Part shown: in pieces, positions 18,888-29,187 of the stretch
Layout of the letters: each line of letters begins with the position of its first letter
Numbering within the stretch: the stretch's first letter is position 1
DNA from: Haemophilus haemolyticus
GTDB taxonomy: Bacteria > Pseudomonadota > Gammaproteobacteria > Enterobacterales > Pasteurellaceae
DNA length: 64,000 nucleotides
Direction of reading: 5' to 3'
NCBI RefSeq assembly: GCF_001679045.1
Contig: NZ_LYCK01000012.1
Span: 310,001 to 374,000 of the forward strand
Program-made: the position numbers and the translations under genes
Notes under the pieces: model-generated
The model's database searches: none
What the model was told of the DNA's origin: nothing
What the model saw: only the letters and a program-made list of their open reading frames with translations

Positions 18888-21800
18888 TCATTCTCCTTTT
18901 GATTTATTTAAATTAAAAATGGTTTGCTCATTTCCCATTTTTAGATCTACCTTCGTTCGATATCCATCAGTAACGCATTGTTTTTGCCCTAGTCCATAGC
19001 AATTATGTACTGATGAATTGTCACCAAATATATCACTAATACGTTCAACCCAACCTTTATTGAGATTATTTTCAGATGTTGTTGCAGAATTTCCTCCCAA
19101 TAAAATCGGCATACTACCTACTGGGTCACTAGCATGATTCTCAATCCGAATTGAACCATCAGAAGTTGTTCTTTCTTTACCCGTTTGCAATTGACTTAAA
19201 TAACCATCCGCTCTTGTTACATCTGCTGCAGGACCAACCATTTTAATTGTAGTACCTGAAAGTAGCTTTTTAGCTCGGTTATCTTCTGTATTTAGCGCTT
19301 TTAATGCATTACTTAATGTTAATGTGCCACGACTATGGGAACCTAGGTATAAATCATCTTTACCATACTGCTTCATGATATTCATCGCTTGTAAACTTGA
19401 ATTATCCATACCTAATAGATTTCCAAAAGAAGTTTCAAACATTTTCTCATAACCTGCCACTAAGAGCTCTGACAAACCATTCTTCGCTTTAGGATGGTGA
19501 ACAAAATAAACATCTTTATATATTCTTTTATTAATATCACCTGTTTTTTCATTACTGCCCGCAATATAGTTTTGTACCGCAAATTTTGCTGCTGCATTAT
19601 GATCATTAAAGATGCCATTAAATGCAACGACATATTTACTCTCTGTTTTCCCGGTTTTTGGATCAGTATAAGTAACTTTTTGTAATTGATTACGCTCTTG
19701 ATCTGATAATTCATGCAATACATAAATATTACGCCCTTTTTCTATCTGATTTTGTAAATATACATCTCTACTGATACCTTGAGCATCAGCTTCTTCATCT
19801 ATTTTCTTCAGAATTTCTAGATCCTCTATAGGTTTTCCTTTTTCATCCACTTTATGGGTAAACATCCGATGCTCTGCGATAAACATTGTTCGATAAGCTT
19901 CATCCGTAGCACCACCAACATTCTTCGTAAAACTCTGAATTGTTGCAACATCCTGTTCAACTTCTTTTTGCATTTTCGCATGATCTGCTTTTTCAAGTTT
20001 ATTTGCGTCTTGCTCTGTTGATTTCTTGATAGTCTCAATATTCTGTTTGCCCTGTATACTCGCAATATTAAAGTTACCATCACTAATCACAGCATTAGTT
20101 ATACTCTGATTATTTTCACTTTGACTGCTATTGCTCGCTAAATTAGCTAGACCAATTTTTGCTGCAGCGTATAAATCTGTACTATGAACATCATTTGTGC
20201 CTAAACCAAATTTTACTGGCAATTGATTTGCTTTATTTGGATTCGCCTGTTCAAAGGTTTCGCCCTTTCTATCCTCACCACGATAAGTTTTATTTAAAGC
20301 TTTATCCTCATCAGAAGTTTGATCACGATCTACAGAGAAACCTCCCATCAATCCCATCGCAGATGATTTCGCATTAGAATAATTTTGAATATTCGAATAT
20401 TCGAAATCTTGTGCTGTCATTTGATTTTTCTCTTTTGGTGCACTTGAAATGATAGCGCCACCAATAGAAGAAACTTTATTTTTTACATTGATATCATAGC
20501 CATCATTACCTGCAAAAATTCCTGCCTGTTCATTTACACTCGCATAGTCTGTATTAACTTTCGACTTATTGAAACTACCACCCGCAGCAAAACCGTAGCC
20601 TACTGTCACACTAGCACTTGCATTCATTTGCTTACCGCGATAGCTAGATTTATCTTGCAAGCTTTCAATTTTCAGATTTTCTGCATCTAATTCGACACCT
20701 TTACCTTTAACTTGACTGCCCGCAAGGGTTACATCTCCGCCTGCTTTAACCACAGTTTTACTTTGGCTATCACCTACATGGCTAGCAACATAAGTAGTTT
20801 CATCACCATTGCCGTAGCCTTTCCCGTAATTACCCCCTACAGTAACCCCGGCAGCCTCACCATTACTCACTTTAATGGCTACCCCTGCATTAAAACCACT
20901 TGATTTATTGGTACTACGTTCTTGGTGGTTTTGTTCTGTGGCTTTGATATTGACTTGGTTATCTGCAATCAATGTTGTGCCTTGTTTGCCTGAGATATCT
21001 GAGCCTTCAATATTAATATTGGAATCCTTTCCTGCACCTGTCGCCATAATATTTACTTTGCCGCCAGCATTAACTTGGGATTTATAGGCTGTTTTTCCTT
21101 CAGTATGAGAGTGAGATTCGCTCTTCTGTTGACCATAAGTGATTTGTACACCGATCAAGGAGTCGACATCCCCTTCACCATTCATAAAATCTTTGACATC
21201 GGTTACAGCTTTTTTTCCAGATTGGTAGGCACGATAAGCCTCAAAGCCAGCATTAGCTGCCGACATAGTATTCACTCGGTCATGTTTACTATCGCCAACT
21301 TGTTTAGTGGATTCGATAGCCCCTTGTACTGCTTGAATAGCAGAAATAACAGGAGAGCTAATAGCAATAGTTAAACCTTTTTGCTCAAATTTTTGTTTGG
21401 TATTGGTTTCATATTTGTCATCTGCAGCTTTAATATCGACTTTTTTCGCCAGAATATTCACATCGCCGTCTTTGATTGCACTCACCTTACTCGCAGTTTG
21501 AGTATAAGTGTTTTCCGCAATCATCGTAGTATTACCGTTCAAGCTACCTACTTGGCTACCTTTCGCATAAAGCTTAGTCTGATCACTTTCTGTGGTTTGT
21601 TTTTGAGAACCAAAGGTTACTCCAATACCACCTCCCAATATGCCTGATTTTTTCTTGCTGTAATAATCATCAGAGTAGACTCGGTTCTCAGCTTCGCGAA
21701 TATCAATGTTTTTAGCCTTCACCGTCAAACCATTACCAGCTGCTACATTTGAGCCCTGAATAGTGACATTACCTTTGCTTGAATGAAGATAAATCTTATC

Positions 21801-24800
21801 TGCATCTAAATTTGAGGCTTCCGCAACGTCATAATCGTGTTTATGTCGATAAACTTCTGTCGTTGAGCTTGTTAAACCTCTAGATTTACTTTTTGAACCA
21901 CTAGAAAGCTGCTCTTTATAACGGGCTTCTTGGATATTAATATTCCCCTCAGACATCACATTCATAGTGCCATTACTGGTTACAGAAACGCCTCGCATTT
22001 CAACCGCACTTTTACCCACAGCATCAAGATTTCCAGTGACATTTAACTGACTGCCAACTTCTTGTTTTTGATCAAGCTTGTAATAATTATCAGCGTTAGA
22101 GACATAATGTTCTTTGTTTTGGGTTTCAATCGTGTCAAGATTTAATTTATCACCCGCTTGCAATGCCGCATCACCTTTAATATTAAAGTTAGCGCCTTTT
22201 ACTGTGATATTTTCCGTTGCCATTAAAAGAGCAGTGCCTTTTTGCCCCTTATCAGCTGCATCTTTTCTACCCACATTAATTGAGGCTTGCTGAACAAGGG
22301 ATTTGCGGTAAAAATTGCCAGTATCCTCGGTTTCACTCGTGCGGCTTTCTATATTAATGTTTTTAGCTTGAGCCACTAAACGCTCTTCTGCATTGAGTTC
22401 TCCACCGAGATTATTAAGAGTTTCTTTCGCTTTTAAGTAAAGCTCACGCCCTTGCAATTTTCCGCCTAGGTTTTCTATATTATTTGCCGCCAAATGGGTC
22501 AAATTACGCCCCGAAATAACTCCACTGTTTTGAATGTCGCCTTGAATATTGACAATTACATCGTTGGCTGAAATCACTGCGCCTCGACTATCAATATCTG
22601 CATTACGGCTCACTACATAAACCTGTGGTGCAAGTACTTCTTTTTTCGAACCATCTTTTAACGTTACTTCACGTTTTACCATCCATACCATATCTGAGGT
22701 GAGTTGTTTCATCTGCTCAGCCGTTAATGCCACGCCAGGGATCAAATTAAGTTTCTTCGCATATTGCGCACCATTATCCATCAAGGCTTTATACTGTTCA
22801 TAATCAGATAAGTAACCTTGAAGGAAACGTCTGCCCGTGAGTTGATTGATTTGCTCATTTACTAAACGCTGTTCATAAAAACCGTCACCCAAACGCTTCA
22901 GAATATTTTTCGGATCGCTATGAATCTGTTTAAACATATAATCAGAACTTAGCCATTTAGATTTCTGAATAAAACGTGGATCAGTTTCCACTAGGTATTG
23001 ACTAGATAGCACTGGGTTAATTTTGTAAAGGCTTGCCTGTGGCAATGAAATATCTGGTAAATGCGTTTTGATATCAAGGTTATCTTTATTTTTCATCACT
23101 CCAGACGTGATTGCTTCCAGGTTAACGCGGTGAACATTTAAATCTGTATTTAAAGGTGTTTTCTCCGCTAATGAAATGCCTTGGAAATCTGATTTATCCC
23201 CAACAGTTGTGCCAGTAGACTCCACCGGCTCACCTATTTTTAAAAGTTCCAGCCCAAATTTAAACGGTTCGACAGGTAATAGGCGGTCGATTTTTTGTTT
23301 ATTTCGTCCATACACAGCCCAAACTTTTTTACCTCTCACACCATGATAACGATGTTCTTTTTTAATATCTGTTTTCAAACCGATATCTCGACGATGAATT
23401 TCACCATCAACATCAATATTATCAAGTTTTAGTGATCCTTGGCTTACTGTACTGACGGATTCCTTAATCGCTTTATCCGCTAAATATAAGGTGTCACCAA
23501 TCACAATTCGGGAGTGTTTATTCGTATACTCCCCCCCTTCCAAATGTAAAGACTGCCCAATAAGCAATTTACCTGGATCTTGGTGTTCAATGGTATTTGT
23601 ATCTGTGGTTCGAATGTAATCTTGTTTCAGCCAATTTTGAGCTGCCACAGCTTTACGTCCATCATTGAAACGAAAATATTGATTGCTATTATGACGACTA
23701 TTATTAACATGATCTAAATAGCCCTCACCTTTTTCTCCTTCATTACTATAATAAGTCGCACTGCTATCAAACGGGGAATACGTAACAAAATGATTTTTAG
23801 TATATTTATGTCCTAACCTTAAATGTAAATCGTGGTTTAGCAGACGATGGGTTTTAATCCAACCACTTCCTAAAGCTTCAATGGTTGCACTACCGTTATC
23901 AATACTATTTGCGTAACCAGTTGCTTGATTATTTTCATTTAACTGTCCACCAATATAGATATTACCTAAACTCATAATAAGTGAATGGTTACGGTTTACT
24001 AAATTACCGACACCTAAATCAAGTCTCTCACGAGCAGCAATTGTCGCCGCTGTTCCGTCAGCATTCTCAAGGTTATTTAAATTGTTTGCTTGAATTGCAA
24101 GGTGTCCTCCATAAATACGTGCCGTACCAATGTTATTTACATCATTGGCTTTAATCACTGTGGTATCGCCATCAATTAAGCCAAAGTTATTTAGCTTATT
24201 AGTTTGAATACGTGTATTTATTGAAGAAATTTCTGCATTAGCACTATTTTGAATAGTAGATCCTTCAACTGATGCTGAATTACCTACCACAAGGTTGGAG
24301 TTATTAACAAAATCACCTTTTGTTTTAAAAGTAAGATTATTACCTACACCAAAGGCTTTATTTAGGGTAAAGCTATCATTTAACTCAATACCCAAATCTC
24401 CTTTTGTACTAATTGACCCCTCATCAACTAATGTTTTAGCTTGCAATGTCGTTCCAATCACTGATTCAATTGTCCCTAGTGCATTATTTACAACTAAGGT
24501 CAAATCTGGATTTACAATATCAACTCGACCAGTTGATAAAATCTCACCTTTTTGATTATCAAGAGATTGATTAACTGTAATATTTGCTGATTTTCCTGCA
24601 TAAATACCACCAGATTGGTTTTCAATATGCTCTGCATCCATTACTAAATTAGCTGTTTGAATACCTTGAGTAGGAGTATCTTGCTTAGCTTTTGTATTTT
24701 TATTATTTACATTTGTAACATTTAACACTAAACGATTTGTTGCACTAACCAAAGAGCCTTTATCACCTTCAGCTTGGTTATCAAGTGCGGTCAAATTTAA

Positions 24801-27161
24801 TGTTGAATTCACACTTTGAACAATGCCACCTTTGTTATTTAAATTTGTACCAGATAATGTTAAATCCTGAGATGAAATGACACCTTGTGCATTATTTATT
24901 GCAGCTGAAGAAATCGCTGCTGTTTTCGCTGAAATATCACCTTGTGTATTATTTAAATTTTGGGTTTGAATCGTTAAATCAGACTCTCCCTGAATCACTC
25001 CTTTAAGGTTATTTAAATCATTTGCAAGCAATATCGCACGAGAAACCGATGAAATAATGCCATCTTGGTTGTGTAAATTTTCTGTTTTTAATGATAGTTC
25101 ACCTTGGCTATAAACAATACCATGTTGATTATTAAATTGATTAACTGATAAATCTGCGCGATTTCCGGCAATCAGTTTTCCATCTTCATTATTAACTTGC
25201 TGCGCAGTCAATAAAACTTGACCACCTAACATTTCACCTTTCTGGTTATTTAATGTTGAGGTACTAATATCAAGACTATTTTTTCCAAATAAATAACCAG
25301 ATTGAGACTCTATATGTCCTGCATTTGTGTTAAGTTTCACACCTTGATTTGACCAAATCACACCTTGATTATTTTGGATTAACGGACTTTGAATAGAGAT
25401 CAAACCTTCAGCAGCAATCTTCCCTTCAGTATTATCTAACCCTTTTTTCAAATTCAATGAAAAGGCCTCTTTACCACGCTGAACCCAGCTACTCTTCTTA
25501 TTATTAAGTTGTGCGGTATCTATCGAAAAATGCCCTGCATTTAGGTTAGTATTCTCCGCTAGAATAGCGTCTGGACTGATTAATGTGGTATTCTCCTCAC
25601 TGTATAATGTTGCTTGCTTCAAATTTAAAGGTGAGTAAGTAGATTGGAAAGCAATACTATCAGCTGTTGATTGACTTTCAGATAAATCAAGGGTACCTGC
25701 TTTAGCATTAATTTGACCACTCGCTAGATGCTGAGCTTTAGATGAAACAAAATTTTCAGCTGAGAGTGTAATACTAGCACCTTGGGCACTTTGACTATCT
25801 AATGAACGAGTCTCACCTTGTGTAGTTTCTTGAGCAGTTACACCTGCGGCAATTAATGCACCTTTACTAGCCTCAATATTCTTCGCTTGGTAAGCAACAT
25901 TACCCTTCACTACAGTTTCACCTGTTTGAGTGAGATTATCCTTAGCTTGAACTGAGATCCCACCCTGACGCGAAACAATCGAACCATGTTGTGCCACATT
26001 AGCTTGAGAGCGTAATGAAACATTACCTTGCTTAGTTTCAATTTTACCTGTATTTTCAATGGATTTTTTGGCGTTAATATCGGCTTGTTGCGTTGAGCTG
26101 ATAGTGCCAGTATTGATAACTTTTCCTTGGCTATCAATCTTCACATCACCTGCAGCAGCACCAATATGCCCCGCATTACGTACACCGAGACCTTGACCGT
26201 TATCCACTAAATGGATTTTCTCAGCATACATCCCACCCAATTGGCTCACATCCACACTGTAGCTTTGGTTTTCACTTTGCGTATTAGGAGTGCGGTCAGT
26301 GTTGTCGGTGTTTTTATCACCTATGTACACAACCGAATCATTAGTGTGATCAACGTTGTTTTTACCTGTGGTAACTTTAATGCCTTTCTTCGACCAAACC
26401 CCACCTTTGATTTCCGCTTTCTCAGCGATAATATCGGTGTAATCAGATTGGCTGTTATCCATCCCTTTTTGGCCAACAGTCACCTTACCGCCTTTTACGC
26501 GATAGCCTTTTAACTCACTATTTTCTACTTCTGCTTTACCTGTTGTCAGGGTTGTTCTCCCCGCATTAATCACACCACAGCCATCACACTGAATACCACT
26601 TGGGTTGGCAATCACCACATCCGCTTTTTTACCCGCCACTTCTACATAACCTTTTAAACGGCTTGGATTAGCGGAATTTACTTCGTTAAGAATAACTTTT
26701 GCTTCACCGCGAGCAAGATTCGGGTTACCTTGCACCCAGCCCGCCATTTGCGTTTGGGTCGCTTTACGGGCATTGTTTAGCACAGCGCCTTTTTCTGCCA
26801 CATCAAATTGTGAATACTGGTTACGTGATACCCCACCTGCACTTGGTGTTTGAATATTCACTTGCGGTAAACCATTCGCTGTTTGAAGCACCGTGGGTTG
26901 TTGATTACCTGGTGCAGATTTATCTGCACGAATGGCCATATCTTCTGCATGAACAGAAGGCAAAAAGACAAAGCCTAATGCTAACATTAAGCTAAAATGG
27001 ATTGGATTAAGGGAAAGTGCGGTTGAAAATAATCCTGTTTTTTCTTGTTCTGAGCTCACATTTTCACTTTGCGCTTTACCTTGAGATTTTGCCAGCTCAG
27101 AGACCACCACAAGCTGATTTAATACACGGCTAAAAATCACTTTATAATGACGTTTATTCAT
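18888..27161 (-). CDS. CdiA/FHA-like two-partner-secretion exoprotein with a lipase-like C-terminus
   Basis: A 2757-residue protein. Parts in order: extended signal peptide (about 1-71: MNKRHYKVIFSRVLNQLVVV, later FLPSVHA); TPS secretion domain (about 75-330, with NPNL and NPSGI motifs and a CDGC pair); long filamentous repeats (about 330-1200); a central non-repeat domain (about 1240-1520, with YLVETDPRF, LGDGFYEQRLV, LTGRRFLQGY) shared by CdiA proteins of this type; a second repeat region (about 1520-2350); and the C-terminal effector. The tail has SHSRG with serine 2610, NHASDPVG with Asp2679 and SSVHNC with His2719, the order and spacing style of class-3 lipases. No VENN motif is seen. 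It needs the TpsB partner encoded 69 bp upstream. It probably acts as adhesin and contact-dependent toxin. The effector activity is inferred. Confidence 0.8.
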   Translation of the reverse strand: MNKRHYKVIFSRVLNQLVVVSELAKSQGKAQSENVSSEQEKTGLFSTALSLNPIHFSLMLALGFVFLPSVHAEDMAIRADKSAPGNQQPTVLQTANGLPQVNIQTPSAGGVSRNQYSQFDVAEKGAVLNNARKATQTQMAGWVQGNPNLARGEAKVILNEVNSANPSRLKGYVEVAGKKADVVIANPSGIQCDGCGVINAGRTTLTTGKAEVENSELKGYRVKGGKVTVGQKGMDNSQSDYTDIIAEKAEIKGGVWSKKGIKVTTGKNNVDHTNDSVVYIGDKNTDNTDRTPNTQSENQSYSVDVSQLGGMYAEKIHLVDNGQGLGVRNAGHIGAAAGDVKIDSQGKVINTGTISSTQQADINAKKSIENTGKIETKQGNVSLRSQANVAQHGSIVSRQGGISVQAKDNLTQTGETVVKGNVAYQAKNIEASKGALIAAGVTAQETTQGETRSLDSQSAQGASITLSAENFVSSKAQHLASGQINAKAGTLDLSESQSTADSIAFQSTYSPLNLKQATLYSEENTTLISPDAILAENTNLNAGHFSIDTAQLNNKKSSWVQRGKEAFSLNLKKGLDNTEGKIAAEGLISIQSPLIQNNQGVIWSNQGVKLNTNAGHIESQSGYLFGKNSLDISTSTLNNQKGEMLGGQVLLTAQQVNNEDGKLIAGNRADLSVNQFNNQHGIVYSQGELSLKTENLHNQDGIISSVSRAILLANDLNNLKGVIQGESDLTIQTQNLNNTQGDISAKTAAISSAAINNAQGVISSQDLTLSGTNLNNKGGIVQSVNSTLNLTALDNQAEGDKGSLVSATNRLVLNVTNVNNKNTKAKQDTPTQGIQTANLVMDAEHIENQSGGIYAGKSANITVNQSLDNQKGEILSTGRVDIVNPDLTLVVNNALGTIESVIGTTLQAKTLVDEGSISTKGDLGIELNDSFTLNKAFGVGNNLTFKTKGDFVNNSNLVVGNSASVEGSTIQNSANAEISSINTRIQTNKLNNFGLIDGDTTVIKANDVNNIGTARIYGGHLAIQANNLNNLENADGTAATIAARERLDLGVGNLVNRNHSLIMSLGNIYIGGQLNENNQATGYANSIDNGSATIEALGSGWIKTHRLLNHDLHLRLGHKYTKNHFVTYSPFDSSATYYSNEGEKGEGYLDHVNNSRHNSNQYFRFNDGRKAVAAQNWLKQDYIRTTDTNTIEHQDPGKLLIGQSLHLEGGEYTNKHSRIVIGDTLYLADKAIKESVSTVSQGSLKLDNIDVDGEIHRRDIGLKTDIKKEHRYHGVRGKKVWAVYGRNKQKIDRLLPVEPFKFGLELLKIGEPVESTGTTVGDKSDFQGISLAEKTPLNTDLNVHRVNLEAITSGVMKNKDNLDIKTHLPDISLPQASLYKINPVLSSQYLVETDPRFIQKSKWLSSDYMFKQIHSDPKNILKRLGDGFYEQRLVNEQINQLTGRRFLQGYLSDYEQYKALMDNGAQYAKKLNLIPGVALTAEQMKQLTSDMVWMVKREVTLKDGSKKEVLAPQVYVVSRNADIDSRGAVISANDVIVNIQGDIQNSGVISGRNLTHLAANNIENLGGKLQGRELYLKAKETLNNLGGELNAEERLVAQAKNINIESRTSETEDTGNFYRKSLVQQASINVGRKDAADKGQKGTALLMATENITVKGANFNIKGDAALQAGDKLNLDTIETQNKEHYVSNADNYYKLDQKQEVGSQLNVTGNLDAVGKSAVEMRGVSVTSNGTMNVMSEGNINIQEARYKEQLSSGSKSKSRGLTSSTTEVYRHKHDYDVAEASNLDADKIYLHSSKGNVTIQGSNVAAGNGLTVKAKNIDIREAENRVYSDDYYSKKKSGILGGGIGVTFGSQKQTTESDQTKLYAKGSQVGSLNGNTTMIAENTYTQTASKVSAIKDGDVNILAKKVDIKAADDKYETNTKQKFEQKGLTIAISSPVISAIQAVQGAIESTKQVGDSKHDRVNTMSAANAGFEAYRAYQSGKKAVTDVKDFMNGEGDVDSLIGVQITYGQQKSESHSHTEGKTAYKSQVNAGGKVNIMATGAGKDSNINIEGSDISGKQGTTLIADNQVNIKATEQNHQERSTNKSSGFNAGVAIKVSNGEAAGVTVGGNYGKGYGNGDETTYVASHVGDSQSKTVVKAGGDVTLAGSQVKGKGVELDAENLKIESLQDKSSYRGKQMNASASVTVGYGFAAGGSFNKSKVNTDYASVNEQAGIFAGNDGYDINVKNKVSSIGGAIISSAPKEKNQMTAQDFEYSNIQNYSNAKSSAMGLMGGFSVDRDQTSDEDKALNKTYRGEDRKGETFEQANPNKANQLPVKFGLGTNDVHSTDLYAAAKIGLANLASNSSQSENNQSITNAVISDGNFNIASIQGKQNIETIKKSTEQDANKLEKADHAKMQKEVEQDVATIQSFTKNVGGATDEAYRTMFIAEHRMFTHKVDEKGKPIEDLEILKKIDEEADAQGISRDVYLQNQIEKGRNIYVLHELSDQERNQLQKVTYTDPKTGKTESKYVVAFNGIFNDHNAAAKFAVQNYIAGSNEKTGDINKRIYKDVYFVHHPKAKNGLSELLVAGYEKMFETSFGNLLGMDNSSLQAMNIMKQYGKDDLYLGSHSRGTLTLSNALKALNTEDNRAKKLLSGTTIKMVGPAADVTRADGYLSQLQTGKERTTSDGSIRIENHASDPVGSMPILLGGNSATTSENNLNKGWVERISDIFGDNSSVHNCYGLGQKQCVTDGYRTKVDLKMGNEQTIFNLNKSKGE

Positions 27162-27230
27162 TTTTTAATTTCCTTTAAATTTTAAATTCTGTTTGGTTTT
27201 AATCAATTTATTCATCTAAAAGCGTGAGCA

Positions 27231-29006
27231 TTAAAAACGGTAGCTCACATTAAATCCGGTTGTCACATGACTGGTTCTAAATCCTTCCGGTTTTTTAATT
27301 GGAACACCTACGAAATAATCATAGTTAATGCCCCATAGTTTGCCTCGAAGTCCAATTGCGCCACCCATTAAGCTATTACCAATTTGAAACTCTTCTTGGC
27401 TAGAGTGCACTTTACCTCGGTCAATCCCTAAATAAAGCTCATGTCCCTTATTCGCAATATTCCAAGCTAATTCATTTCGCCACAACCAACCTTTTTCACC
27501 GGAAAGTGATAGCTCGCCATCAAATCCGCGCACGGTATAACGACCACCAATACTAAATTTATCTTGTTGTGTTAAAGGTGTGCCATTCCATTGTCCATTC
27601 CAGCTGGTATTAAAGCGGAAAGGTTGATTGCCGATAGTGAAAGGATAGGTAAAATCAAGGCCTGCAGTAAAAATCTGCATGCGGGAAGTGCCTTCACCAA
27701 ACTCTTCTTCCGGAGCAGGTAAGGATTTATTCCCACCCGTACCACGTTTATAGTTCGCAAACAGTTGTAATACGGTTTCACCAATGTATTGGGTGTGATT
27801 TAAGCCTACTTCCCAACCTGCTGTTCGACGACGTTGCACTTCAATTTCGGTGTCGTTGATGTAGTTATGGGATTTTTTCGTCCATAACGCGGCATTAACA
27901 TAGGTTTTGTGAAGACTTCCACGAGACAATAAGCGACTTAAATTCGCTTTCATTTGTTTGCTTTCACCCGAATAGGTATAAGACTCAAAGGCGCCCGCTA
28001 CCGTTTGGTGATAAGAATATTTTGAACCGGAAAGGGTTAAGAGGTAGTTCTTCCAAGGAATAGAATAATAGAGACTGAGGTTTTTACTGCCATAATCGCC
28101 TTCCGCATCATCGCTATCACGTTTAAAGCTGCGAGTACCGTTGATATAGAACATATCATTAAGTGTTAGCACGTTATCCCAAGAAAACGTGGCTGAACCT
28201 TGTAAACGACCTGTGGACTTACTGCCTGAATCATCTAACCCCAAAGTCAAATGAAAAGGTAAGCTTTGCTTATAAGCAATCACCACATCGGTTTCACCTA
28301 CTGCATCCGTTGGTACTAGCTCCATATTCGCATCAGAACTCGGTACACGTTTTAAGTTTTCTAAACCTTGTTCAATATTACGAATATTTAATATATCCCC
28401 CTGCGCCATTGGCATGGCAAACCATAAGGTACCACGAGTAGCAAATGGAATTGCACTTTGGTCTTGTAATTGAATACGGCCTACTTTACCTGGAATCACG
28501 GTGAGTACAAGCATGCCTGAACTTAAATCCTGCGGCTCTACCACCACGCGGGTAGTGACATAACCCAAATCAATTAAACGATTTTGAATACGGCGAAGTA
28601 ATAAGTTAATACCCTCAGAGCTAATACAAGCAGGTAGCGCAAAATCACGCTCAGCATAAGCAGACTTTAATGCCCAAGAAAATTGGCTTGGTTGGATTAA
28701 TTTAAGGGAAGAGGCTGATGGATTTTCTTCTTCAACTTGATAATCGGTCAGCACCAATTGATTGATAGGAAAACATTGTGCTTCATTCTGCGGAAAGCTG
28801 CGAGAGGCTTCTTTTTCCCCCTCTAAACGCACATTTGCGGATTGTGTTTGCTGGGCTAAAATAGCCGCATCCTGTTCCGCTTGTTGCCTCTGTTGTTTAG
28901 CATCGATTTGTTTTTCTACATTTGCATTTGGTGAGCTTGGCGCTGAAAAACCAAAAGGTGAAATAAATAATAAACTAGAAAGAAAAAAGTGTGAGGATTT
29001 TTTCAT
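27231..29006 (-). CDS. TpsB/CdiB-like outer membrane transporter for the exoprotein
   Basis: A 591-residue protein of the FhaC/HxuB/CdiB family. Signal peptide about 1-22 (FGFSA). A glutamine-rich helical stretch (about 30-65) is followed by two POTRA domains (about 80-235) and a 16-strand barrel that ends in SYRF with the C-terminal phenylalanine of outer membrane proteins. These transporters bind the TPS domain of their partner and export it through the outer membrane. The gene order B-A-I is that of E. coli type CDI loci. An AGGG ribosome site lies before the ATG. A perfect TTGATA/TATCAA dyad lies about 40 bp upstream. Confidence 0.9.
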   Translation of the reverse strand: MKKSSHFFLSSLLFISPFGFSAPSSPNANVEKQIDAKQQRQQAEQDAAILAQQTQSANVRLEGEKEASRSFPQNEAQCFPINQLVLTDYQVEEENPSASSLKLIQPSQFSWALKSAYAERDFALPACISSEGINLLLRRIQNRLIDLGYVTTRVVVEPQDLSSGMLVLTVIPGKVGRIQLQDQSAIPFATRGTLWFAMPMAQGDILNIRNIEQGLENLKRVPSSDANMELVPTDAVGETDVVIAYKQSLPFHLTLGLDDSGSKSTGRLQGSATFSWDNVLTLNDMFYINGTRSFKRDSDDAEGDYGSKNLSLYYSIPWKNYLLTLSGSKYSYHQTVAGAFESYTYSGESKQMKANLSRLLSRGSLHKTYVNAALWTKKSHNYINDTEIEVQRRRTAGWEVGLNHTQYIGETVLQLFANYKRGTGGNKSLPAPEEEFGEGTSRMQIFTAGLDFTYPFTIGNQPFRFNTSWNGQWNGTPLTQQDKFSIGGRYTVRGFDGELSLSGEKGWLWRNELAWNIANKGHELYLGIDRGKVHSSQEEFQIGNSLMGGAIGLRGKLWGINYDYFVGVPIKKPEGFRTSHVTTGFNVSYRF

Positions 29007-29028
29007 TGTTACCCTAAAGATAAAGTTA

Positions 29029-29057
29029 TTAATAAATTATGGTTGATAAGATATCAA
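29029..29057 (-). promoter_or_regulatory. Possible promoter and operator of the tpsB-tpsA operon
   Basis: On the minus strand TTGATA (29057-29052) and TATTAA (29034-29029) are 17 bp apart. The -35 box is one arm of a perfect dyad, TTGATA-aga-TATCAA (29043-29057), which may bind a repressor. The -10 box is weak (four of six). Confidence 0.4.
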
Positions 29058-29123
29058 AATCTATTTAAAAAGACCATAAAGTTTACATCGGTAATTTCTG
29101 TTATTTTTCATTAGTTTAAATAT

Positions 29124-29158
29124 AAAAAAATCTGCATCAAACTCGTGCTTGATGCAGA
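29124..29158 (-). terminator. Terminator of the glycogen operon after glgP
   Basis: TCTGCATCAA (29131-29140) and TTGATGCAGA (29149-29158) form a perfect 10-bp stem, followed on the minus strand by seven T. It marks the border between the glycogen operon and the island. Confidence 0.85.
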
Positions 29159-29187
29159 TAATTTATTTATTGGCTATGAATAGAAAA

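Noticed and set aside
26286..26294. USS cores at 26286, 29245, 40722 and 42812
   Set aside because: Each has one mismatch in the 9-mer, so I did not count them.
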